Shown here: positions 1-5,914 of the stretch, one piece after another | Layout of the letters: every line of letters begins with the position of its first letter | How positions within the stretch are numbered: position 1 is the first letter of the stretch | Assembly: GCA_045106685.1 (NCBI GenBank) | Contig: JBGCFB010000313.1 | Location: forward strand, 1 to 6,451 | Direction: 5' to 3' | Source of the DNA: JAUIGE01 sp045106685 | Lineage (GTDB): Bacteria; Bacteroidota; Bacteroidia; J057 | Length of the DNA: 6,451 bases | The notes under the pieces: generated by a model | What the model saw: the letters and a program-made list of their open reading frames with translations, nothing else | What the model was told of the DNA's origin: nothing | Database searches by the model: none | Translations under genes and position numbers: made by a program

Positions 1-676
1 AGGTGTAATCGCGGCGCGTGCTACCATCCCCAAACACCGGGATCGTTTCACCTTGTAGCATTTTGCGAGCAAATTTGTGGATCGCAAGGTCGGGTCGCTG
101 GCGAGGGCCATAGACCGTAAATAAGCGCAACGCGATAAAGCGAATATCATAGAGGCTGGTGTACACATGTCCAAGCAATTCTGCCCCGACCTTGGTACTC
201 GCATATGGGCTAATAGGCTTCAGCACAAAGTCGCTTTCGCGCCAGGGCACGTTTGGATTCACACCATAGACGCTACTGGAGGAAGCAAATACAAACTGCA
301 CAATCCCATGCTCCTTGGCATACTCGAGCAAGTGCTGCGTTCCCAGCACATTGACTTGTTGGTATGCGACCGGATTCTGAATAGAAGGGCGCACGCCTGC
401 CTTGGCGGCCAGGTGGACGATCGCGTCAAAGCTTACGCCATCCAAGCCGGATTTTAACGCTTCGTTATCGCAAATATCCAGCTCAATTAGCTTGAAATTG
501 GGGTTTTCCTTGTGGGGTGCCACATTTTGAAGTTTGACCTCTTTTGGATAAAAAGGGTCAAAATTATCAATCGCTGTAACCTGAAAACCATCTGACAACA
601 AACGATCGACTACGTGGCTTCCGATGAAGCCCGCGCCACCCGTGACGAGGATATGTGCATCTTCCCTGAGCTGCAT
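1..676 (-). CDS. UDP-glucuronate 4-epimerase-like NAD-dependent epimerase (C-terminus cut by window edge)
   Basis: This is an extended short-chain dehydrogenase/epimerase; 225 complete codons are visible of a family usually about 320-350 residues long. Reading from ATG 676, the NAD-binding GGAGFIG lies at residues 13-19, the acidic D33-N34 follows strand 2, the serine cluster SSSSVYG is at 132-138, and the catalytic pair Tyr158/Lys162 sits in PYASTK. LAAKAGVRPSI and the later TVYGPRQRPD and GDGSTRRDYT match the subgroup that converts UDP-glucuronate to UDP-galacturonate, rather than GalE. UDP-GalA is a cytoplasmic precursor for capsule or O-antigen. The gene starts 13 nt after the wbpP-like gene and is probably co-transcribed with it. 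The leader is A/T-rich with no clear Shine-Dalgarno site. Substrate is inferred from family motifs; another UDP-sugar epimerase or a decarboxylase-like relative remains possible because the C-terminal part is unseen. Confidence 0.9.
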   Translation of the reverse strand, partial: MQLREDAHILVTGGAGFIGSHVVDRLLSDGFQVTAIDNFDPFYPKEVKLQNVAPHKENPNFKLIELDICDNEALKSGLDGVSFDAIVHLAAKAGVRPSIQNPVAYQQVNVLGTQHLLEYAKEHGIVQFVFASSSSVYGVNPNVPWRESDFVLKPISPYASTKVGAELLGHVYTSLYDIRFIALRLFTVYGPRQRPDLAIHKFARKMLQGETIPVFGDGSTRRDYT

Positions 677-689
677 ATTGAAGCGTTTC

Positions 690-1658
690 TTATTGAAATA
701 TATTGGCTGTAGAGTACCATTCAAAGGCTTTTGCTAAGCCTTGGTCAATATCAAATGCAGGCTCGTATTTAAGATACTTACGCGCCTTGCTGATGTCTGC
801 CAAACTGTGGCGAACATCGCCGGTACGTGTGGGCCCGTGAATGGCCTGTAGGTCGGAACCTGCTATCTCGCGAAGCTTGTCATACATGCCTATGAGTGTC
901 GTTTGCTCACCCACGGCAATATTATATACCTGGTTTACGGCTTCGGTATTATCTGTAAAAAGGGCAAGCAAATTGGCCTGAACGGCATTCGCTACATAGG
1001 TGAAGTCGCGACTTTGCAATCCGTCTCCGTGGACAGTAGGAGCCTTGCCGGTAAGCAGTGCTTGTACAAAAAGTGGAATTACCGCGGCGTATGGTCCTGC
1101 CGGATTTTGGTTTGGGCCAAAAATATTGAAATAGCGTAGCCCGATAAATTCCATGTCGAAAAGCTGCGCATATACCTTTGCGTACAGCTCATTGACCAGT
1201 TTGGTCACAGCATAAGGAGAAAGCGGGCTTCCGATAATATCTTCACGCTTGGGAAGGCTTGCACTATCACCATAGGTTGACGATGATGCTGCGTAAACCA
1301 CGCGCTTTACACCAGCTTCGCGCGCTGCTGTAAATACGTTGAGTGTTCCACTAATATTCACCGCGTTGGTGCGGAGTGGATTCTCGATGGACCTTGGGAC
1401 AGAGCCCAATGCTGCTTGATGCGTGATCATATCGACTCCTTCAACTGCCTTGAGGCAGGTGTCAAAATCGCATATGTCACCTTCCATAAATTCAAAGTTC
1501 GGATTTTGTAAAAACGGACTGAGGTTGTCGAGACTTCCTGTAGCCAGATTATCCAGTACCCTGACCTTGGCGACTCGAGGGTCGTTCAAAAGTCCTTCTA
1601 CCAGGTTGGAGCCAATAAAACCCGCGCCACCAGTAACAAGGATATGTGCGCCTTCCAT
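690..1658 (-). CDS. wbpP: UDP-N-acetylglucosamine 4-epimerase, WbpP/TviC type
   Basis: A complete 322-residue extended SDR epimerase. It has the Rossmann glycine motif GGAGFIG at 10-16, Asp36 for NAD ribose binding, HQAALGSVPRSI at 80-91, AASSSTYGD at 123-131, the catalytic Tyr149/Lys153 in SPYAVTK, and LRYFNIFGPNQNP at 174-186. The blocks ALGSVPRSI, SSTYGD, LSPYAVTK with NELYA, and YAAVIP are those I recall from WbpP/TviC proteins, which interconvert UDP-GlcNAc and UDP-GalNAc (or the uronic acid forms, in the TviC sense). It lacks the roughly 20-residue N-terminal extension of the Pseudomonas protein. It follows the secreted protein after 35 nt and precedes a second epimerase by 13 nt, so it is probably an internal operon gene supplying a GalNAc-type sugar for surface polysaccharide. 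Whether it prefers the N-acetyl or the uronate substrate cannot be told from the sequence alone. Confidence 0.92.
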   Translation of the reverse strand: MEGAHILVTGGAGFIGSNLVEGLLNDPRVAKVRVLDNLATGSLDNLSPFLQNPNFEFMEGDICDFDTCLKAVEGVDMITHQAALGSVPRSIENPLRTNAVNISGTLNVFTAAREAGVKRVVYAASSSTYGDSASLPKREDIIGSPLSPYAVTKLVNELYAKVYAQLFDMEFIGLRYFNIFGPNQNPAGPYAAVIPLFVQALLTGKAPTVHGDGLQSRDFTYVANAVQANLLALFTDNTEAVNQVYNIAVGEQTTLIGMYDKLREIAGSDLQAIHGPTRTGDVRHSLADISKARKYLKYEPAFDIDQGLAKAFEWYSTANIFQ

Positions 1659-1693
1659 ATTGTTAGCTGTTCGTGTAATTATTTTAGTTAAAA

Positions 1694-4591
1694 TTAACGG
1701 ACGATATGCACCTTGATAATGCCATATGAATCACCCTGTCGGGCTCGTAAGAAGTACATGCCTGGACTTAGGTCGTTGATATCTAAAGTCGTCTGGCTAC
1801 TTCCTTGAGTTACTTTCTGTAGACATACTTTGCCCTGTAGCGTCACCATGGATATGGTGGTTGCTTTTTGAAGACTAGTGCCTGGGATTTCTATATGTAA
1901 GAGTTGCGTTGCTGGGTTAGGATAACATGAAATATTCAAGTTATTGAGACTATTATCCAGCCCGTCAGGTCGTCTTACTACCAAAGTATCATAGAGTGTA
2001 TCCGTTCCACATTGGTTAATGACGATAAGCCTGACGACATATGTTCCGGTATCTACATAAGTATGACATGGTTGAATGTCATTACTACTATTCCCATCTC
2101 CAAAGTTCCACTGATATGGAGAGGTTGGGAACGAAGAAAAGTTAAAGAAGCAGGCCTCAAACCCGTTCAATGTACTTGTAAAGTCAGCCGTTGGTCTTGG
2201 GGTAACCGTGACTGCAATTGTGTCTACGCTGGTACATCCTGCGGAGTTAGTGACAGCGACCGAGTAAAAACCGGTAGCATTCACTACTATCGTCTGTGAT
2301 GTGTCTTGGGTACTCCATAAGAAAGAAGCCCCTGCATTGCCTGCATCGAGGGTATCTTGGATACACACATTTTTATCTCGTCCCAAACTGACTGATGGGA
2401 AGGTGGTAAAGCCCGTAATATTGATCGTATCTACTATCACACAACCGCGAGGTTCCTGAATGATGACTGAGTATTGTCCAGGTGTATTGACAGTTATGGT
2501 AGGGGTGGTGTCTGTGGTGCTCCAATCAAAAATGGCGTCTGAACCATAGTTTGTAATCAGCTCATTTCCACAAAGAATACCGTCAGCACCTAGTCCCGCA
2601 GGCAGTGCCTGGGTAAATGCCACTGTATCACTTACCGTACAATCCAGACCGTCACTAACAGTAAGAATATACTGTCCTGTAGAGTCTACGCGTAGGTCTG
2701 GTGTTGCATCGTTGGTGTTCCACAAAAAGCTTGCAGCCTGGATATTTGCTTGGATCAGCGTGTCTTCGCAAGCATAAAGCGTTTCTGGAAGATTGAGTGG
2801 AAGTGCCACAGAGATTTGCTTGGGAACGCGAACTCCTTCACAAGTCGCTTTGGCGATCGTCCAGTCAAAGAAGTAGTAATAATTTCCTGGAAGGGTAACT
2901 CCTTGTGTAATTTCCATTACACCGGGGTATGACAGCGGAAACTGAGGCCCAGGATTTAGAATGCCTAAAGAGCCTCCTGTAATATTATCAGCCATCAGTT
3001 GGTAACGCGTTCCAGGCTCCACCTCAAATCCGAGTGAAATGGAGAATGGAACTCCGATTCCAGTAACAGAAGGGGAAGAAGCCAATGCCGAATCCAGGAT
3101 ACTGCCGGTTCTATCAAGTAAATAAATAGTCATGCTGGTAGGCACTTGGGCATACATCACGACTTCTTCGATAATGAGTTTTTCCATGACATCAAACTCC
3201 AAGCCGCGCCTTCCTGCGAAATAGCCAGTCGGAACCTGGTTCGTACCTACTTTGAATGGATATTCTGCAATCGTACGTGTCGTAGCATATACCGTGGTAT
3301 CATCTTGCACATCGATACTCAGGCCTTGTTCTCCAATACCAATCAATCTCCCATCAACAGCAGCATCATACCATAAAACCTTTCCTTCGCCAACTTTCGA
3401 AGCGATAAGAGGAATTGTAGCGGGGCCGCACATGGTTGTATCAGTTATGATAGGAAGTCCAGGCTCTTCAACAAATTCGACATTGACGGTGTCTAATGCT
3501 AAGCATGTTCCCAGCGAGACCGTTACGCTATATTCTGCCAAGGTGTCTACTGAAATGATTGCAGTAGTCTCACTGGTGCTCCAGTCGTACATCGCATTAG
3601 GGAATGTAGCGTCAAGGATATAAGGTCCTCCACAAACAATCGTATCAGGCCCAAGGTCTACGGTAGGAGTAGGGAGGATATTGGCATTATATGCCTGGCG
3701 TGGTGTAGCACATGCAAGTGTGGACACCTTCCAATCGAAGAAGTAGTAATAGATAGAGCTTACACTAATGCCTCGTTCGATCTCTAAGATGCCAGGAATG
3801 GTATAAGGGAATGAGAGGTTATTTCTGCGAAGGTTAAGGCTTCCTTGTTTGAAGTTTCCTGCAAGCAAGCGGAAGTCGTCTCCTTTTGGGATCGAAAGAA
3901 ACAAAGGAATAACGGCCATGCCATTCGCATCTGGCGTCACTGATACGACGATGGAGTCAACCGGCGCGGCACGCGCGTTGGTGCGATATATGGTAAAATC
4001 CGCCGGGCCATTGAGGCCTACTGTCACTGATTCTAGAATGAAGGCCTGGTCCGCATCAAATCGCAATCCACGAAGCCCTGCAAAGGAACCATTGTTGATT
4101 AGGCTTGCTCCTACTGTGATGCTGGTATCAACATTGACAGCAGAAAGGAAATAATTACTCGTGTCGGTAAAAGCGCCACTCAAAGTGTCGCCTATATGAA
4201 CGACATTTCCGCCAGTCAGGCTGTCATACCATACGAGACGGTCACTCCCGAAATAGTTTGGAATAAGCATAACATCTCCTCCACAAAGGATTGTGTCCTG
4301 CAAGCCTGCTAACGAAGGGCTTGGAACGACAACCAGCGAAATGCTGTCGCGGGTCGTACCGTTAGCATCTGTTACATCTACCCAAAATATGCCACTTGTG
4401 TCTGCAAAAATGGTTTGGGATATATCTCCGGTACTCCAAAGATATGAGGCTCCTGCATTGCCTGCGTCGAGGGTAAGCCCTCCACAAACGAGGGTATCCG
4501 CTCCGAGGTTAACGACCGGCTGGCTCAAGCCAATACCGTGCATGAGGCAAATAACCAGGAAGGCGGTACAAAGATTCCTAAAGCTCTTCAT
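1694..4591 (-). CDS. Large secreted multi-domain protein with PKD domain and T9SS type A sorting signal
   Basis: A 965-residue extracellular protein of unknown specific function. A signal peptide covers about residues 1-24 (K2/R5, a hydrophobic stretch, then GLSQ). Five PKD/Ig-like strand modules with a cysteine and a W[SN]T core lie at about 27-88, 312-372, 602-658, 666-726 and 733-795. Two Ig-like modules with a VLWYD-type core lie at 95-153 and 380-438. Two beta-rich modules of about 125 residues, each with FAGxRGLxFD near the start and YYYFFDW near the end, lie at 160-288 and 448-578. A classical PKD domain (WNFGDGNSSN, then HTYVDTGTYVV) is at 797-872. The C-terminus, 885-965, has CYPNPATQLLHIEI, the TLQGK turn and DLSPGMYFLRA, typical of a T9SS type A sorting domain. 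No catalytic domain is visible, so an adhesive or structural surface role is inferred. It lies 24 nt after the regulator and 35 nt before wbpP, an unusual position inside a sugar-precursor operon. Confidence 0.93.
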   Translation of the reverse strand: MKSFRNLCTAFLVICLMHGIGLSQPVVNLGADTLVCGGLTLDAGNAGASYLWSTGDISQTIFADTSGIFWVDVTDANGTTRDSISLVVVPSPSLAGLQDTILCGGDVMLIPNYFGSDRLVWYDSLTGGNVVHIGDTLSGAFTDTSNYFLSAVNVDTSITVGASLINNGSFAGLRGLRFDADQAFILESVTVGLNGPADFTIYRTNARAAPVDSIVVSVTPDANGMAVIPLFLSIPKGDDFRLLAGNFKQGSLNLRRNNLSFPYTIPGILEIERGISVSSIYYYFFDWKVSTLACATPRQAYNANILPTPTVDLGPDTIVCGGPYILDATFPNAMYDWSTSETTAIISVDTLAEYSVTVSLGTCLALDTVNVEFVEEPGLPIITDTTMCGPATIPLIASKVGEGKVLWYDAAVDGRLIGIGEQGLSIDVQDDTTVYATTRTIAEYPFKVGTNQVPTGYFAGRRGLEFDVMEKLIIEEVVMYAQVPTSMTIYLLDRTGSILDSALASSPSVTGIGVPFSISLGFEVEPGTRYQLMADNITGGSLGILNPGPQFPLSYPGVMEITQGVTLPGNYYYFFDWTIAKATCEGVRVPKQISVALPLNLPETLYACEDTLIQANIQAASFLWNTNDATPDLRVDSTGQYILTVSDGLDCTVSDTVAFTQALPAGLGADGILCGNELITNYGSDAIFDWSTTDTTPTITVNTPGQYSVIIQEPRGCVIVDTINITGFTTFPSVSLGRDKNVCIQDTLDAGNAGASFLWSTQDTSQTIVVNATGFYSVAVTNSAGCTSVDTIAVTVTPRPTADFTSTLNGFEACFFNFSSFPTSPYQWNFGDGNSSNDIQPCHTYVDTGTYVVRLIVINQCGTDTLYDTLVVRRPDGLDNSLNNLNISCYPNPATQLLHIEIPGTSLQKATTISMVTLQGKVCLQKVTQGSSQTTLDINDLSPGMYFLRARQGDSYGIIKVHIVR
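2309..2354. repeat. 46-bp dispersed repeat within the secreted-protein gene, copy A
   Basis: This stretch matches 4430-4475 at 38 of 46 positions by eye, and at 23 of 24 over its last 24 bases. It encodes the LDAGNAGASFLWST core of the fifth PKD/Ig-like module, whereas copy B encodes the first module, about 2.1 kb away in the same gene. Confidence 0.7.
2801..3658 (-). repeat. Internal protein repeat unit 2 (three-domain block)
   Basis: Residues about 312-597 of the secreted protein repeat the domain order of unit 1: LGPDTIVCGG module, Ig-like WYD module (CGPATIPL to TVYATT), then the GYFAGRRGLEFD to YYYFFDW module. The 285-290 residue offset between matching motifs supports an ancient tandem duplication. 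The DNA encoding the second YYYFFDW (about 2861-2884) still resembles that encoding the first (about 3731-3754). Confidence 0.75.
3659..4513 (-). repeat. Internal protein repeat unit 1 (three-domain block)
   Basis: Residues about 27-311 of the secreted protein form a block of a PKD/Ig-like module (LGADTLVCGG start), an Ig-like WYD module and a YYYFFDW module. The same order recurs in unit 2 with a nearly constant offset: CGG motifs at 36 and 320, DT..CG at 99 and 384, and YYYFFDW at 281 and 571. This indicates tandem duplication of a block of about 285 residues. The repeat is seen at protein level and is much diverged in DNA. Confidence 0.75.
4430..4475. repeat. 46-bp dispersed repeat within the secreted-protein gene, copy B
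   Basis: This is the partner of 2309-2354, encoding LDAGNAGASYLWST of the first PKD/Ig-like module. It is a direct repeat in the same orientation and reading frame, so recombination between the copies would delete whole modules in frame. Confidence 0.7.
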
Positions 4592-4615
4592 GTGGATGAT
4601 GTTTTACATTGAATA

Positions 4616-5143
4616 TTATGTGCGCGCCCAAAGCAAAAGTGGTTCTGGATCATACTGGTCCAGCCCAGCTTCAGTGAGCGATGTATAGGTGATGAAACGA
4701 ATCTTTCGATCAATAAGCTTCTCAGCTTTTCCAATTAATGTTACCAAATAGACTGTATCTATCTGACCTACAAAGATTAAATCTATAATGGAGCTATCCA
4801 ATCCTTTTGAAAATGCACCCACCAAATATACCTGTTCTACATTGCCGAGTCGCTTCACGACGTTCTCCACGATTTGGTCCAGACCCACATACTTCAGAAT
4901 AATACGATGAATATCCTGAAATAAAGGATGCGTAGTATTTGCTCTGAAAAACTTCTTATTACCCTGATGCTCTGTCGCCAATAAGCCAGCTTTTTCAAAT
5001 TTATTCAATTCAAGGCGAATCGCATTAGTAGATTCCCCGAACTCACTTTCCAGATTTCTCAAATAACCTCTGGCATTACTATTGAGAAAGAATTTCAATA
5101 GTAATTTAATACGGGTCTTAGAGGAAATAAGAGCTTCAATCAT
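4616..5143 (-). CDS. Winged-helix regulator with degenerate nucleotidyltransferase-like domain
   Basis: A 175-residue protein when started at ATG 5143. An in-frame TTG at 5167 would add eight residues, but it lies inside a consensus -7 promoter box and an inverted repeat, so I reject it. Residues about 1-70 (MIEALISSKTRIKLLLKFFLN, then FGESTNAIRLELNKFEKAGLL and a KKFF wing) read as an ArsR/MarR-like winged helix. Residues about 100-170 have the outline of the minimal nucleotidyltransferase motif, VYLVGAFSKG followed by SSIIDLIFVG. Compared with the usual G-S plus D-x-D pattern, alanine replaces the serine and isoleucine (119) replaces the first aspartate, leaving only Asp121, so catalysis is unlikely. 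Its place at the head of the polysaccharide operon, 24 nt before the secreted-protein gene and divergent from cysC, fits a local, probably autoregulating transcription factor. Sensing of a nucleotide or nucleotide sugar by the second domain is speculation. Confidence 0.85.
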   Translation of the reverse strand: MIEALISSKTRIKLLLKFFLNSNARGYLRNLESEFGESTNAIRLELNKFEKAGLLATEHQGNKKFFRANTTHPLFQDIHRIILKYVGLDQIVENVVKRLGNVEQVYLVGAFSKGLDSSIIDLIFVGQIDTVYLVTLIGKAEKLIDRKIRFITYTSLTEAGLDQYDPEPLLLWART

Positions 5144-5155
5144 ATATAACAGCAA

Positions 5156-5178
5156 ATTGAGTAGCAAAACTACTCAAT
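5156..5178. promoter_or_regulatory. Perfect 9-bp inverted repeat over the -7 box (candidate operator)
   Basis: ATTGAGTAG (5156-5164), a 5-nt centre CAAAA, and CTACTCAAT (5170-5178) form a perfect inverted repeat. The minus-strand -7 box TAGTTTTG consists of the centre plus three bases of one arm, so a dimeric protein bound here would block RNA polymerase. It lies just upstream of a winged-helix regulator gene in a divergent intergenic region, the usual arrangement for autoregulation. As RNA it could also form a short A/T-rich hairpin, but no gene ends here that would need a terminator. Confidence 0.6.
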
Positions 5179-5198
5179 ATTTTTTTAGCTCCAACAAA
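5165..5198 (-). promoter_or_regulatory. Predicted Bacteroidota promoter for the regulator/polysaccharide operon
   Basis: On the minus strand, TAGTTTTG (5172-5165) is an exact match to the Bacteroidota -7 consensus TAnnTTTG. Upstream are TTTG at 5198-5195 (spacer 22) and TTG at 5194-5192 (spacer 19), either of which could be the -33 element. Transcription would start near 5158, leaving a leader of about 15 nt before ATG 5143. The sequence match is direct; activity is inferred. Confidence 0.6.
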
Positions 5199-5211
5199 CT
5201 TCTTTTCTTTG
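5181..5211 (+). promoter_or_regulatory. Weak candidate promoter for cysC
   Basis: TTTCTTTG at 5204-5211 matches TAnnTTTG at all fixed positions except the A, about 20 nt before the cysC ATG, with a T-run at 5181-5186 at roughly the -33 position. The match is imperfect. If real, it lies next to the inverted repeat at 5156-5178, so cysC could share control with the divergent operon. Confidence 0.3.
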
Positions 5212-5230
5212 CGGCCAAATTTAGAAGCAT

Positions 5231-5824
5231 ATGGCGGAAAATATTCATCCCATCTTCGACCAAATCTTACAGCGTAAGGACAAGGAGGAGCTTTTGGGAC
5301 AAAAGAGCCTTGTTATCTGGCTGACTGGACTTTCGGGTTCAGGAAAAAGTACAATTGCAAAATTGGTGGAACGTGAATTGCATACGCAAGGCCGTCTCAC
5401 AATGCTACTCGACGGTGACAACGTACGTGCTGGTCTCAATAATAATCTTGGCTTTAGCGAAGATGACCGAACGGAAAATATCCGTCGAATTGCAGAGACA
5501 GCCAAGCTCTTTCTCAACTGTGGTATCATTACGATCTGCTCCTTTGTAAGCCCGACTCGCGCCATTCGCGCGCAAGCGCGCGACATCATCGGCGCAGATA
5601 ATTTCAAAGAAGTGTATGTCAATGCTCCAATCGAAGTCTGCGAAGAGCGCGACGTCAAAGGCCTCTACAAAAAGGCCCGCGCCGGCGAGATCAAAAACTT
5701 CACAGGCATTGACGCTCCTTTTGAAGCGCCGATAAAGGCATTTCTAGAACTTAAAACTTCCCTATCCAGCGCTGAAGCCTGCGCACAGGAAGTGTTGAAA
5801 GGGATTGAGGGAGTGAGGGATTGA
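5231..5824 (+). CDS. cysC: Adenylylsulfate (APS) kinase
   Basis: A complete 197-residue APS kinase that phosphorylates adenosine 5'-phosphosulfate with ATP to give PAPS in the cytoplasm. The Walker A loop GLSGSGKST is at 33-41, DGDNVR at 61-66, and GLNNNLGFSEDDRTENIRR at 68-86 binds APS. CSFVSPTR at 103-110 carries the family serine (Ser107), and residues 128-167, including VKGLYKKARAGEIKNFTG, match the conserved C-terminal block. It is a stand-alone kinase, not fused to CysN. An in-frame TAG at 5222 makes ATG 5231 the first possible start. The last codons (GIEGVRD and stop) are written by an octamer repeat that also forms a G-quadruplex motif. Next to cysD and a polysaccharide operon, it more likely supplies PAPS for sulfation than for assimilation, though both are possible. 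Part of the gene (about 5550-5690) is noticeably more GC-rich than its surroundings. Confidence 0.96.
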   Translation: MAENIHPIFDQILQRKDKEELLGQKSLVIWLTGLSGSGKSTIAKLVERELHTQGRLTMLLDGDNVRAGLNNNLGFSEDDRTENIRRIAETAKLFLNCGIITICSFVSPTRAIRAQARDIIGADNFKEVYVNAPIEVCEERDVKGLYKKARAGEIKNFTGIDAPFEAPIKAFLELKTSLSSAEACAQEVLKGIEGVRD

Positions 5825-5828
5825 AGGG
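5801..5828 (+). repeat. Left inverted-repeat arm: GGG-octamer tandem repeat with G-quadruplex motif
   Basis: Three 8-nt units, GGGATTGA, GGGAGTGA and GGGATTGA, are followed by AGGG. The four GGG runs (5801-5803, 5809-5811, 5817-5819, 5826-5828) are separated by loops of 5, 5 and 6 nt, a canonical G3 quadruplex motif on the cysC coding strand. The cysC stop TGA (5822-5824) lies in the third loop. Positions 5802-5827 match the reverse complement of 6329-6354 at 20 of 26 ungapped positions. Confidence 0.7.
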
Positions 5829-5849
5829 CAGAAAGCTAAGGATTGCAGG

Positions 5850-5884
5850 TTTGGAACATAAAGCGCTTTTGTTTCTTAATTTTG
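5850..5884 (+). promoter_or_regulatory. Predicted Bacteroidota promoter for the four-helix-bundle gene
   Basis: TTTG at 5850-5853 and an exact TAnnTTTG match, TAATTTTG at 5877-5884, are separated by 23 nt. The expected start near 5891 leaves a leader of about 24 nt. A perfect 10-bp palindrome, AAAGCGCTTT (5860-5869), sits in the spacer and could bind a regulator. The match is direct; function is inferred. Confidence 0.5.
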
Positions 5885-5914
5885 AATGCTTAACCCTAAA
5901 CAAGACATAGCTAA

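Noticed and set aside
630..1649. 29-bp direct repeat (630-658 and 1621-1649, 26 of 29) at the starts of the two epimerase genes
   Set aside because: The three differences are synonymous and the stretch encodes the shared Rossmann motif HILVTGGAG; similarity fades outside it, so it reflects paralogy and motif conservation rather than a recombination or att site.
1687..1698. Inverted repeat GTTAA-AA-TTAAC at the end of the secreted-protein gene, considered as a terminator or an internal promoter
   Set aside because: The stem is only 5 bp of A/T with no usable loop or T-tract, and the nearest promoter-like match misses the final G of TAnnTTTG.
3252..3623. 123-codon plus-strand open frame
   Set aside because: It is antisense to the repeat region of the secreted protein; the translation has no family features.
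4293..4688. 131-codon plus-strand open frame
   Set aside because: It lies antisense over the secreted-protein N-terminus and the regulator C-terminus, both clearly coding, and has no recognisable domain or promoter.
4616..5167. Longer form of the regulator starting at TTG 5167
   Set aside because: The TTG lies within a consensus -7 promoter box and the inverted repeat; ATG 5143 follows the predicted transcription start by a normal distance, and MIEALISSKTR is a natural winged-helix N-terminus.
5156..5187. Hairpin plus T-run read as a plus-strand intrinsic terminator
   Set aside because: No plus-strand gene ends upstream, the stem is A/T-rich, and the element overlaps the divergent promoter, so an operator fits better.
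5245..5658. 137-codon minus-strand open frame
   Set aside because: It is antisense to the unambiguous cysC; its low-complexity Ser/Arg-rich translation is typical of a shadow frame.
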